A DNA stretch of 64,000 nt from an uncultured cyanobacterium (GTDB taxonomy: Bacteria > Cyanobacteriota > Cyanobacteriia > PCC-6307 > Cyanobiaceae). The notes under the pieces were generated by a model. The model worked only from the letters and a program-made list of their open reading frames with translations. It searched no databases and had not been told where the DNA came from. Each line of letters opens with the position of its first letter. Positions within the stretch are counted from its first letter, which is position 1. Made by a program: the position numbers and the translations under genes. The stretch lies in NCBI GenBank assembly GCA_903858015.1, contig CAIOGZ010000077.1, forward strand, positions 165,471 to 229,470. Direction: 5' to 3'. Below, piece by piece: positions 1 to 10,200 of this stretch.

Positions 1-801
1 GCAGTCCTCGGCGGTGAGCCCGGGATCCCGCAACCGCGCGTAGACCGTGGCCAGTAGGCCCCGCACCATCGGCATCAGGTGGGGCGTGAACTGGAGCTGG
101 ATCGGCTGGCCGGCAGCCAGGCCAGCGATCTGTTCGATTTCACTGGTGTGGCGGTGGCCCACCACGCCGTAGGGCGCCACAGCTTCGGAAGCCTCGGCCA
201 GCAGGAGATTCTCCTTGGCGGCGCGGCCGCCGCCAGAACTGCCGGTCTTGGCATCGATCACGATGCCAGCCGTTTCGATCAGACCCTGCTTCAAGAACGG
301 CAGCAGGGCCAGCAGGCTGGCGGTGGGGAAGCAACCCGGGGCCGCCACCAGCCGGGCCGCACGGATCCTGGGCTCCTCGAACTCGACCAGGCCATAGACA
401 GCTTCAAGGCAGAGATCGTGGTCGCTGCGGGGCACCTGCTTGGCCTCCGCCGCATACACCTCCTGCCACTGGGCCAGGGAGCGGTAGCGGTAATCGGCAG
501 AAAGGTCTACCACCTTCACCCCAAGGCGTAGCAACTCGGGCACCAGGCCTGCGGCCAAGCCATTGGGGAGGCTCAGCACCGCCAGATCAGCCACCGCCGC
601 AATCGCTGCCGGATCGGGGCTGCACACCATCGGATCGCCCGGCAGGGGTAAAAACGGAACCAGGTCGCTCCAGCGGCGGCCACTGCTGCGCTCGCCGCCC
701 AGAAAGGTGACCGTGAATGAGGGGTGATCCTGGAGCAGGCGCAGGGTCTGGAGGCCCCCATAACCGCTGGCACCGATCACCGCGACGCGTTTGCCTGGCA
801 T
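1..801 (-). CDS. argC: N-acetyl-gamma-glutamyl-phosphate reductase, C-terminus beyond left edge
   Basis: Translating the minus strand from ATG 799-801 gives 267 in-frame residues up to base 1, so the gene is cut by the window edge. The N-terminus reads MPGKRVAVIGASGYGG, a Rossmann NADP-binding start typical of ArgC. The catalytic cysteine lies in APGCFPTA at residue 157, followed by KTGSSGGGR and a GHRHTSEIEQ motif, all characteristic of the family. ArgC reduces N-acetyl-glutamyl phosphate to the semialdehyde in arginine synthesis in the cytoplasm. It is divergent from ribBA with 86 bases between the two starts, so promoters for both must lie there. Cyanobacterial ArgC is usually about 350 residues, so roughly a quarter is missing. 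Confidence 0.95.
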   Translation of the reverse strand, partial: MPGKRVAVIGASGYGGLQTLRLLQDHPSFTVTFLGGERSSGRRWSDLVPFLPLPGDPMVCSPDPAAIAAVADLAVLSLPNGLAAGLVPELLRLGVKVVDLSADYRYRSLAQWQEVYAAEAKQVPRSDHDLCLEAVYGLVEFEEPRIRAARLVAAPGCFPTASLLALLPFLKQGLIETAGIVIDAKTGSSGGGRAAKENLLLAEASEAVAPYGVVGHRHTSEIEQIAGLAAGQPIQLQFTPHLMPMVRGLLATVYARLRDPGLTAEDC

Positions 802-887
802 GCCGATGCGACAGGAACGCTGGATCGTACCGGGACCTATAACTGCAGATCACAGCGATCCAACCCGTCCTGACCCAAGCTCCCTTC

Positions 888-2639
888 ATGTCCGAGGCTG
901 CAGCAACGGAATCGACGGCCGCCAGCCCAGCCCAGAAGCCGCAGCAAGCAGCTGCTGTGCGCTTTGATTCGATCGTCGATGCCCTGGCGGCGATCCGCAA
1001 CGGCGAATCGGTGGTAGTGGTGGATGACGAGAATCGCGAAAACGAAGGCGATCTGATCTGTGCGGCCCAATTCGCCACCCCCCAGCAGATCAACTTCATG
1101 GCCACCGCGGCCCGGGGCTTGATCTGCCTGGCCATGGAGGGGGAACGGCTTGATTGGCTCGAGCTGCCGCTGATGGTCAACCGCAACACCGACAGCAACC
1201 AGACGGCCTTCACCGTGAGCGTCGATGCCGGACCCGAGAACGGCGTCAGCACGGGAATCTCGGCGGAGGATCGGGCTCGCACAATCCAAGTGGCGATCCA
1301 TCCCGAAAGCCGCCCTACCGACCTGCGCCGGCCCGGTCACATCTTCCCCCTGCGGGCCCGCGATGGCGGCGTGCTCAAACGGGCAGGCCACACCGAAGCC
1401 GCCGTGGATCTGGCGCGCCTTTCCGGCCTCTATCCCGCCGGGGTGATCTGTGAGATCCAGAACCCCGATGGCTCGATGGCCCGGTTACCCCAGCTGGTGC
1501 ACTACGCCCGCCAGCACGGCCTGCGCCTGATCTCCATCGCCGATCTGATTCGCTACCGCCTCGACACCGAACGCTTCGTGCGCCGCCAGGCGGAAGCGGC
1601 GATGCCGAGCGCCTTCGGCAGCTTCCGGGCGATCGGTTACCGCAACGAACTCGATGGCAGCGAGCACGTGGCGATCGTGAAGGGTGAGCCCGAGCGCGCC
1701 ACGGCACCGGTGTTGGTGCGGGTTCATTCCGAATGCCTCACCGGCGATGCCTTTGGATCCCTGCGCTGCGACTGCCGTGCCCAACTCGAGGCGGCCCTGC
1801 GCCTGATCGAGGCCGCCGGTGAAGGGGTGGTGGTGTACTTGCGTCAGGAGGGACGCGGTATCGGCCTGATCAACAAGCTCAAGGCCTATTCGCTGCAAGA
1901 TGGGGGGCTCGATACGGTGGAGGCCAACGAAAGGCTGGGATTTGCTGCCGACCTGCGCAACTACGGCGTGGGTGCCCAGATCCTCAGTGATCTAGGCGTT
2001 CATCGGCTGCGACTGATCACCAACAACCCCCGCAAGATCGCCGGCCTTGGCGGCTATGGCCTCAGCATCGAAGACCGGGTGCCCTTGGTCATCGACCCCG
2101 GCGACCACAACGCGGCCTATTTGCAAACCAAACGGTTGAAGTTAGGGCACTTGATCGGTGAACCAACCGCCGCGGCGGGCTCCGATCAAAACGCTGACCA
2201 AAAGCTAGCCGAGTCAACCAGCCCCCAGGGCCTTACCGCTGTACTGGCCTGGCAAGGCGAAGCAAGCCCCCGGGCCTTGGCAGACCAGGTCGAGATCCTG
2301 CGCCAGTGGGCCCAAGAGCGCGCCCTGCTGCTGAATCAGGAAAACCATCCGCGCTTGCTGGCCCTACTCGAGCAACCCAGCATCGCCCTGCTGCTGGCCG
2401 GCGGTGAAAACCGCCAACTGACCGCTGCCGATCTAGCCGGTTCGCTGCTGGCCATGGCCCAGTGGTCGAACACCAGCTCGCTGGGCCTGCTGCTCGCCCC
2501 CGATGCCCAGCGGCGTGGTCACCCGAGTATGGATCTCGAACCTGAGCAACGCGCCTTGGCGGATCTTGCCCCCCCCAGCGCCAGCAGGGGCTGTCCGCTG
2601 CTGAATCTCACCCCCGGAGCCTTCATCCACTGGTCCTGA
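888..2639 (+). CDS. ribBA: Bifunctional 3,4-dihydroxy-2-butanone 4-phosphate synthase / GTP cyclohydrolase II
   Basis: The 583-residue protein has two fused riboflavin enzymes. Residues about 25-225 are the RibB domain, with [10 protein letters not shown] at 46-55 and the substrate-binding GHIFPL and [11 protein letters not shown] segments. Residues about 230-425 are the RibA domain, with zinc-ligand cysteines C283, C294 and C296 (C-X10-C-X-C) and the GRGIGL loop. RibB makes the four-carbon unit from ribulose 5-phosphate and RibA opens GTP, so the protein supplies both precursors of riboflavin. Both active sites look intact. About 155 residues follow the RibA domain (from about 428) and belong to no domain I recognise. 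A long tail is, from memory, usual for picocyanobacterial RibBA. Confidence 0.96.
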   Translation: MSEAAATESTAASPAQKPQQAAAVRFDSIVDALAAIRNGESVVVVDDENRENEGDLICAAQFATPQQINFMATAARGLICLAMEGERLDWLELPLMVNRNTDSNQTAFTVSVDAGPENGVSTGISAEDRARTIQVAIHPESRPTDLRRPGHIFPLRARDGGVLKRAGHTEAAVDLARLSGLYPAGVICEIQNPDGSMARLPQLVHYARQHGLRLISIADLIRYRLDTERFVRRQAEAAMPSAFGSFRAIGYRNELDGSEHVAIVKGEPERATAPVLVRVHSECLTGDAFGSLRCDCRAQLEAALRLIEAAGEGVVVYLRQEGRGIGLINKLKAYSLQDGGLDTVEANERLGFAADLRNYGVGAQILSDLGVHRLRLITNNPRKIAGLGGYGLSIEDRVPLVIDPGDHNAAYLQTKRLKLGHLIGEPTAAAGSDQNADQKLAESTSPQGLTAVLAWQGEASPRALADQVEILRQWAQERALLLNQENHPRLLALLEQPSIALLLAGGENRQLTAADLAGSLLAMAQWSNTSSLGLLLAPDAQRRGHPSMDLEPEQRALADLAPPSASRGCPLLNLTPGAFIHWS

Positions 2640-2858
2640 ACCAACGGCAGCCGGGTAATGGGGCACCGGGCCTCCGCACCATAAGCGGGGAGCGGATACG
2701 CGCCGGATCGGGCCTGCGCCCCATCCGGGCCAAGCCAACTGCCGGATGCTGAAGAGGGCAGGTAGGGAGGAAGCATCGGCGCCACAGCACGACGTTTACG
2801 CCAGCTGCTCTCGCTGCGGGCTGATCAAGGCCGGCTCTCCCTTGAAGGGGTGCTGAGC

Positions 2859-5729
2859 ATGGCGGCCCTAGGGTTGGGTCTTGGCTTGTTGCTGGAAAAA
2901 CCCGCTGCGGCCGCAACGCTGCCCGCCTCTACGACAAGCCAAGACTTCGGCACCGGGGCAGCAGCAGCCGACAGCGGCGACGGGCAGGTTGGGGCCGCCG
3001 AGGGCGGCGGCAACCAAAGCGCCCCTGGCGGCGCCAGCCCAGCGCCAGCCCACCACATGCCCAGAATGCACGCGGCTGGCGCAGCGAAGTCGCCGAGCCC
3101 GGCCGGCACCCTAGGGATGGTCCCAACCCCAGACCTTCACCAGGCCCATTCCGCTGCCCTCAGCCCCCCGCTCACGCCCCCCCCTCCCCCGTCAGCAAGC
3201 CAGGAAATCCCGGCCGCAGATGGGAAAACCAGGGCGGATTGGCAGTACCAAGAGGCCCTTGCGCAGACTGGACTGACGCAAGCGACCTGGAGTCAGCCGG
3301 GCTTCAGCCAGCAAGGCTTGAGCCAGGCGGAGCGGCCCCTGGCGGGCTTGACCGAACTGGGGTTGAGCCAACCGGGTTTGAGCCCAACCATCCCGTCCCA
3401 GCCTGGCTTGATCCACACCGAGCCAGCTCCCGAGCGGGCAGTGGAGCCCTTGGATTCTGGCCACCGGCACGGTGCATCCGCCGAGCCCGCTATGGCAAAC
3501 AGCAGCGAGCCCCCGAGCGGCGACGGTGCTCCCTGGCTGGAGCGGGAAGGCAAAGCCCCAGCCCCAGAGGGGCCACCAAGCTTTTTGATTGAGCTCCATA
3601 CAACGGGTGGCGTGGTGAGCCGCAGCGTCAACGGGCTTTCCAGCAGCATCAGGAGCGGCAACCAGGTAGCCCTTGAGAATGGGTCGTTGGACCTGCTTCG
3701 GGCTCCAGCCACAGAGCTGCGAATTGAATCCAGCCGGATCGAGCGATCGCTCGCAGCTTCCCTGCAGGATCGTGCCGTCCTTGAAACCAGCCTCAGCAAC
3801 CGTGGCGTGTTCAACAGTGCCATCCGGGGTGGGGATAGCGGCGGCTCCTATTTGATCAGCGCCAAAGACCAACTAGCGCTTGGCTTGCAAGCCGCCAGCG
3901 GCGGCGATCTACGCGTCGTCGACCGGGTTACGGCCCTGGAGAATTCACGCTTGGAGGACAGCGGCGGCGGCGATGGACTAACCATCGAAGCCCACCTGAA
4001 GCTGCAGCTCAGCACCCAGCTTGCCGAACTCCGCCCCACAGGGGTAGGGGAGCTGGCCAGCACGGCGGTGCGCAATAGCAGCATCCGGCTGGGAGATGGC
4101 TCGAATCGCATCGTGATCAGCAGCCAGCTCAGCCCCGAGATTGAACTCAGCCCCAGCCAGGGCCAGGCGCCGATCGCAACAAGCTTCTCCCCCCCGCCAG
4201 AGTCAACCCTGCCCAGCCTGCAGCTAAAGGGCAGCTCGATCGGCCTCAGCCATAGCCTGCTTGACAGCGGCGCCGGAGATGATGCAATAATAATTAAAAG
4301 CACAATTGGTTCCGCCAGCCAAGCCCATTCCCACAACTTGGCAGCCATGGGTAACCGAGATACGTCGATATCTGGAGCAGAGCTTTCAGCCGTAGCAATA
4401 GAACATTCTGAACTCAGGCTTGGAGCAGGCAACGACGCTCTTGAGCTTGAAGGCTCGATGCTGAATTCCCGTATTGAGGCTGGCCCCGGGCAGAACACCA
4501 TCAGCATCCGCGGGCCGATCGTGGCAGGAGAATTGGTGCTGAGCGCCGGCAGTCAGAACCAGGTTGTCCTGGGCGATGACAACAGCAGCCTCCATCTTCA
4601 GGGCGCGGGCGATCTGCTGCTGGAGTCAGGGGCGGGAGATAATCAATTTTTGCTGCAAGGACCTTTCACAGGCAGCATCAACGCCGGCGCTGGTGCCGAC
4701 CTCCTGCTGACTAGGCCTAGGGCTGCCGCAGGGGCGGCGGATGCACAAACCTGGAGCAGCGACGTGCGCCTCAATGGCCCAGACAGAGGGCAGCTGGGGG
4801 AGCTTCGTTTCACCGATGTTGAATCTCTGGTTCTCGGATCAGCCAAAACCTCGGTGATGGTCGCTCCGCAGGGCAGTCTGAGTGGCGCCCTTAGGGGCAG
4901 CGGCCAGGACGATCTCAACTATGGCGACTGGATTCAGCCGGTCCGGGTTGACCTCCGAGGCGGTCGGGCCACGGCTATCGCAGCAGGCAAAGATGGTGGC
5001 GTCGCTGGCTTTGGGTCGGTGCGCGGCGGTCACGGGGACGATGACCTGGTGGCAGCCAGCAGCACATCCTGGCTGGAAGGGGGCGACGGCCAAGACTGGC
5101 TGGAATTGTCCAGCTGGGACATGAATCCAGCCGCGGCGGCGCCCTCCCAGCCAACCGTGCTGTGGGGCGGCGGCGGCAACGATCTGTTTGTTCTCCCGGA
5201 ACTCGAGTCGCTGCTTAGCCGAGGCCAGAATCCGTCCGGCCGGGGCGCGCCACTACAGCGGGACGGATTACTCAATGGCGCCAATGCGGAAGCGCCTTTC
5301 CCGTCCCTGGCGGTGGAATCGGCCCAAAGACCAAGCCTGGCTGATCTCACCTTTGTCACCGCTCCCGGCGGTGGCATCGGCCTCAGTGATCGGCTGGCCT
5401 ACTGGCTGCCCAGCCCGCCAATCGGTCCTAGCTGGGCAAACCAAGGGGGCGCCAAGGTTGGTTACGCCCTAGTGGAGATCACCCCCTGCGGCATCGAGGG
5501 TGTGGGGAACATCCGCTTGTTGCCGATTGCGCCGTTGGAGCAGCTGCTGGCGGGGATCGGGGTCAGCACAGCCCAACTGGCGATCGCAACAGGCAGCAAT
5601 GGCAGTGATCTGGTGCTGCTGGAACCGGGCCGAACCTACCGCGAGCTGGCTACCCTTCCAGCACTGCATGGCCCAGGCGGTGAGAGCGCGGCGATTGCGG
5701 ACCGGTTGCAGCCGCTAGGGCCAGGCTAA
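2859..5729 (+). CDS. Large RTX-like secreted repeat protein
   Basis: About 956 residues, low in cysteine and rich in Gly, Ser, Leu and Asp. After a hydrophobic start (MAALGLGLGLLLEKPAAAA) comes a Pro/Ala/Gly-rich stretch. A run of short degenerate repeats around 'SQPGLSQ' follows at bases about 3270-3410, then a long region with scattered calcium-binding RTX-type motifs: GAGDDAIII, GAGNDALEL, GGHGDDDL, GGDGQDWLEL and GGGGNDLFVL. Such proteins are exported by type I systems, and an HlyD/ABC pair converges on this gene 37 bases away. I chose ATG 2859 because GAAGGGG at 2844-2850 lies eight bases upstream. GTG 2850 is in frame but sits on that site. The open frame continues back to 2766 with plausible protein and a GGAGGA just before an ATC codon at 2775. 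Function is unknown; a surface or extracellular role is inferred. Confidence 0.75.
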   Translation: MAALGLGLGLLLEKPAAAATLPASTTSQDFGTGAAAADSGDGQVGAAEGGGNQSAPGGASPAPAHHMPRMHAAGAAKSPSPAGTLGMVPTPDLHQAHSAALSPPLTPPPPPSASQEIPAADGKTRADWQYQEALAQTGLTQATWSQPGFSQQGLSQAERPLAGLTELGLSQPGLSPTIPSQPGLIHTEPAPERAVEPLDSGHRHGASAEPAMANSSEPPSGDGAPWLEREGKAPAPEGPPSFLIELHTTGGVVSRSVNGLSSSIRSGNQVALENGSLDLLRAPATELRIESSRIERSLAASLQDRAVLETSLSNRGVFNSAIRGGDSGGSYLISAKDQLALGLQAASGGDLRVVDRVTALENSRLEDSGGGDGLTIEAHLKLQLSTQLAELRPTGVGELASTAVRNSSIRLGDGSNRIVISSQLSPEIELSPSQGQAPIATSFSPPPESTLPSLQLKGSSIGLSHSLLDSGAGDDAIIIKSTIGSASQAHSHNLAAMGNRDTSISGAELSAVAIEHSELRLGAGNDALELEGSMLNSRIEAGPGQNTISIRGPIVAGELVLSAGSQNQVVLGDDNSSLHLQGAGDLLLESGAGDNQFLLQGPFTGSINAGAGADLLLTRPRAAAGAADAQTWSSDVRLNGPDRGQLGELRFTDVESLVLGSAKTSVMVAPQGSLSGALRGSGQDDLNYGDWIQPVRVDLRGGRATAIAAGKDGGVAGFGSVRGGHGDDDLVAASSTSWLEGGDGQDWLELSSWDMNPAAAAPSQPTVLWGGGGNDLFVLPELESLLSRGQNPSGRGAPLQRDGLLNGANAEAPFPSLAVESAQRPSLADLTFVTAPGGGIGLSDRLAYWLPSPPIGPSWANQGGAKVGYALVEITPCGIEGVGNIRLLPIAPLEQLLAGIGVSTAQLAIATGSNGSDLVLLEPGRTYRELATLPALHGPGGESAAIADRLQPLGPG

Positions 5730-5766
5730 TTTTTGCAGAGCTAACCATCGGCCGCAGCATGGTGTT

Positions 5767-7206
5767 TTACCGAATCGAGCGGGTGGATTCCCAAAAGGTA
5801 CCGAAACGATCATTCAGCAGGGCCAGCAAGGGCCGACTACCGAGCTGAATCAGTCCGCTGACAGCCATGCCGGGATGGAGGGCATAGCTTTGGCCGCGGC
5901 GCTCCAACTGAACCCGCTCCAGCCGCACAATCGCTGGAAAGACCTCCTGATTCGTGCGGGAGTCAGCTGGAAGGGCATCGGCGCCAATCCGGCTGATCGT
6001 TCCCCGCAGGGAGCCATAGTCCGTGAAGGGAAAGGATGTAACCCGCACATCCACAGGCTGGCCAGGCTTGAGGAAACCGATGTCCCGGTTGGATATCGCC
6101 AGCTCCACCTCCAAGGCCTGCTGGGGAACAATGCGAGCGAGGACATGGCCAGAGGCAAGCTCTCCTGGCTTAGCCCGCAGATCAAAAACCTTCCCTGCAA
6201 CCGGAGCCCGCAGTATGCCTAGGCGGAGCCTGGACTGCAGCTGGGCAAGACGGCTGCCCGTCTCCAGCAGCTGCCGCCTGGCTTCTACGTACTGGCCATA
6301 GAGCAGTCTGCGGTTGCTAGATCCCACTTGCTTGAGATTTGCATCACTCTCACCGATGTCACGGCGGGCCGCTTCCAGCTGTTGTTCGGTGCGGTGAATT
6401 AAACCGTCCAGCTCCACATTGCGTTCCTCCTGCCGATAAAGTTCGAGGCGAGAGATGGCTCCCTGCTGCAACAAACCCTCCATCCTGAGTTGGATATTGT
6501 TATTGATTGCCCGTTTGCGGATCAGGGCCTGCAGATCACTGTTTTGTTCACGGAAGCTAGCGGCACTGCGCAGGCGTCGCTCGTCGGCGGCCTTGCGCCG
6601 CAGGGCGGTATCTTGCAACTGGTCGTGGAGGCCCAGGCGCTGCTCCAGACCCTGGACCGGCATGGCCGGTAGGCCCAGTTGGAGGGCCGCCTGGTTGGCC
6701 TCCTGGCGCCAGAGATCCCGCAGAGCCTCCAGTTCGAGCCGCTGGCGCTGGGCATCCTCGCTATCCAACTCCACTAGGGGTTGCCCCGCCTTAACCAACT
6801 GGCCATCACGGACCAACACCCGCTTGATCGGGGCTGTGAACGGTGGAAAGAGCTCAAAACTGCCGCCCACCGGCCGCAGCTGGCCGTTGGCGCTGATCGA
6901 TGTCTCAATGCGGGCAACACTGCCGTAGGCCAAACCGAAGCCGGTGAGACCGATCAAGCTCCAAATGATCGCCCGGCTCCAGCCTCGGGTGCTTCGCTTC
7001 AGGTGGGTGCGCCGCCGTCGCAGGCCAAAGCCACCACCCCTTGATTGTGGAGGCTGGCCTTCTAGCCCCTCGGCCGCCGGCAGCTCCAGAGTCTGCAAGG
7101 CCCCAGCCTCGGCAGCTGGGGGGAAGGCGGCAGGAGTGGGTGAGGGTCGGTGGCCATTCCCGTTGGAGTTGCCGGCAGTTGCGATGCCGTTGCTGGTGAT
7201 GGTCAT
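5767..7206 (-). CDS. HlyD-family membrane fusion (adaptor) protein of a type I secretion system
   Basis: The 479-residue protein has a disordered, Pro-rich cytoplasmic start and an Arg-rich patch. One membrane segment follows at about 78-97 (IIWSLIGLTGFGLAYGSVA), then a periplasmic part. The first lipoyl-like half is at about 105-150 (VLVRDGQLVKAGQPLVELD), followed by a long Gln/Glu/Arg-rich coiled coil at about 150-330. The second lipoyl half and beta-barrel follow (GILRAPVAGKVFDLRAKPGELA, split by the coil). This is the usual HlyD plan. It would bridge the inner-membrane ABC exporter to an outer-membrane TolC-like channel, which is not in this window. The start overlaps the end of the ABC gene by four bases (7203-7206), so the two are translationally coupled. 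Confidence 0.92.
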   Translation of the reverse strand: MTITSNGIATAGNSNGNGHRPSPTPAAFPPAAEAGALQTLELPAAEGLEGQPPQSRGGGFGLRRRRTHLKRSTRGWSRAIIWSLIGLTGFGLAYGSVARIETSISANGQLRPVGGSFELFPPFTAPIKRVLVRDGQLVKAGQPLVELDSEDAQRQRLELEALRDLWRQEANQAALQLGLPAMPVQGLEQRLGLHDQLQDTALRRKAADERRLRSAASFREQNSDLQALIRKRAINNNIQLRMEGLLQQGAISRLELYRQEERNVELDGLIHRTEQQLEAARRDIGESDANLKQVGSSNRRLLYGQYVEARRQLLETGSRLAQLQSRLRLGILRAPVAGKVFDLRAKPGELASGHVLARIVPQQALEVELAISNRDIGFLKPGQPVDVRVTSFPFTDYGSLRGTISRIGADALPADSRTNQEVFPAIVRLERVQLERRGQSYALHPGMAVSGLIQLGSRPLLALLNDRFGTFWESTRSIR

Positions 7207-10200
7207 CGTAAGGAATGGGGAGTGGGGGGCACAGGGCTCAACGCCGCCGGAACAGGGAGCTGGGACGCAGCTGCTGGCTCTTGGCCGCTGCGACCCTGCT
7301 GACGAAACAGGGCGTAATAGGGTCCCCGGGCAGCCATCAACTGGTCATGGTTACCGACTTCGAGCACGGCACCGCCACCCATGCACACAATTCGATCGGC
7401 TTGCGTAATCGAGCTGAGCCGATGGGTGATAAACAGAACCGTGCAGCCGCGCAAGGCCTGCATCAGGTTTTCGCTAACCACCCGTTCGGTCTGGTAATCG
7501 AGCGCGGAGGTGGCCTCATCCATAATCAGCAGTCGCGGTTTTTGCAGCACGGTGCGAGCAATGGCGATCCGCTGCCTTTGGCCACCAGAAATACTGCTGC
7601 CGCGCTCACCCACCTGGGTGGAATAGCCAGCTGGCAATTCCATAATGAAATCGTGGGCTCCGGCAATCCGGGCAGCCTCGATCATTTCTTCGCTGCTAGC
7701 CTCAGGATTGGTAAGCGTGATGTTGTCTTCAATCGAACCATCGAAGAGCACCGTATCCTGCGGCACAACACCAATCTGCCGACGCAAGGAATACAACTCC
7801 ACCTTGCTGATATCAATTCCATCGATAATCACCCTTCCCTGCTCTGGGGAATACAAACGTGCTAATAACTTTGCAAGGGTGCTCTTGCCTGATCCACTCG
7901 TCCCCACGATCGCTACAAACTCACCACGAGGTATAGTCAGATTAAGATTATCAAGCAGCCACGGCGACGAATGCTTGTAGCGGAATTGAATATGACTAAA
8001 TCGGATGTCCCCCTGAATGGTGGGCATTACCATCCGGGTGCCGTTGTCCAGGGGTGCCTCCTGAGGATTATCGATCACATCGCTAAGACGCTCGAGGGAA
8101 AGGGCCGTTTCCTGAACAGATTGCCAAATGGAAGTCATTCGCAACAACGGACCAGTGACGTAACCGGCGATAATTCTAAACGCGATTAGTTCGCCAAGAC
8201 TTAGGGAACCTTGCAGCACCAAGGCAGCGCCAGCCCATATCACAATCAATCCCGACAGCTTGTTTAGAAAACTGCTGATTGTTCCGGCGGTGGTTCCAAG
8301 CAGGGTATTGTCAAATCCATCTGCTACATATTCACTGTAGAGATCCTGCCATTTCCAGCGGCTGCGCAGCTCGATATTCTGGGCCTTCACCGTCATCATG
8401 CTGCTTAACACCTCGACGAGATGGCTTTGGGTACGGGCATTGGCAACAGCGCGGCGCTGCAGCTGGTCACGCACAATTGGCGACACCGATAGGGTCAGAA
8501 GCACCAGTAGCGGAATTACAGCCAGAGTGAGCAGGGTCAGCTGCCAGCTATAAATTAGCATCACAACAATATAAAGAATTGCAAACACTGCGTCGAGGAT
8601 GGTAGTCAGTGCGGTTCCGGTGAGAAAGCTACGAACCTTTTCCAGTTCGGCAATCCTACTGCTGACTTCACCAACGGAGCGACGATCAAAGTAGCTAAGC
8701 GGCAACCTCAATAAGTGGTCAATGATTTGGGTGCCGAGGGATAAATCGATGCGGTTGGTGGTATCAACAAACAAAAACGTTCTTAGGCAGAGCAGCAAAC
8801 CTTCGAACAGGGCAAAGACCACCAGCAGCAGTCCGAGCACCCCTAGGGCCGAGGGGCTGTTGTTGATGATCACCTTGTCGATCACCTGCTGGATCAGCAG
8901 GGGATTGACCAAGCCAAACAGCTGTACGAAAAAGCTGGCCACCAACACCTCCATCAACACGGTGCGGTGCTGGCGCAGGGCCGGAACAAACCAGGCGAAA
9001 CCGAAACGGCGCCGGGGGGTGAATTCATTGACCCGCAGGGTGAGCACCTCTCCGCCAGGGCCCCACTGCTCGCCAAAATCCTCAAAGCTGAGCTCCTGGT
9101 TTCCCACCGCCGGAATGCCCAGCACCAGATGGTGGCGATTGCTGCGGTAGACCACCGCCAAACCATCGCCCCAGCGAAGCAGCAGCGGTGGGTTGAGCTG
9201 CACAAGGGCTTCGCTGCGGACCTGCAGCAGCTGGGTCTGCAGTCCGATGGATTCGGCCAGGGCCCCGGCCAAGGCGAGGGAAGCCTCGCCATGGCGTTCC
9301 ACCTGGTCTCCGTAGATCCGCCTCAGCAGATCCCGCCGGAACGGCAGCTGCAGATGCTCGCTGAGCATGCGGAAAGCAGCGATCGGCGACTCCAGCGGGC
9401 CCACACCCCGCACCCAGGGGAAGGCCTCGGCAGGGAGTCGGTCGGGATCAAGGTCGGCCTGGTCGTCGGGCGAAGCGGGTGCTGCCTGATCGGCCAGATG
9501 GGGGGGGTGGCTCGCCTGGTAGGCCTGCCAGCGGGCCAGTACAAGGGCCTTAGCGCTCCTACCCGCAGGCCCCTGGCCATCAGCGGCCGGCTGCGGTTCA
9601 CCGTGATGCAGGGCCGCTTCAAGGGCCGCCTGGTCCACCCCAAGCAGACGACAGGAGGCTGCATCGCTCGCCAACGCCGAAGCCTGGTCCGCAGCTGCCA
9701 GGCTGGCCCCCAGGGGAAGGGGTCCTGCCGCCACTAGCCAGAGTCGATCCTTTGCCAGGGCTTCGGGCCGATCCAAGCAGCGTGGCCAGACCTTGGTCTG
9801 CGGTGCCAGCAGCCGGGCTGCCGTCACCAGCTCCCGGTCAAGAACCAGCGGAGATTCGCGCAGATAGGCATTCAGGACCTCAAACAGCTCCGCACCATTG
9901 ACCGTGGTAGCAATCCGCTCAGCCAGGGCCGGACATTCCAGCATTGCCGACTTCATCGCCTCCAGGGGTAGGGCACAGACGACCAATTCCGTGGAAGCGA
10001 TCACGGTTTCGCGGCATCCACCGGCAGCCAAGGCCGTCAGGCCAAGCACCGCCCCCGGACCCAGCCGTTCCAGGGTCGCCACCCGATGCGAAAGGCGATC
10101 GCTGAACACCACGGAACGCGCCGTTCCCTCGATCAGACAAAACAACTCCGCCAGGGGCTGTTCTTTCCGCATCAGGGCCTGGCCCTGGGGTAGGCGTCTG

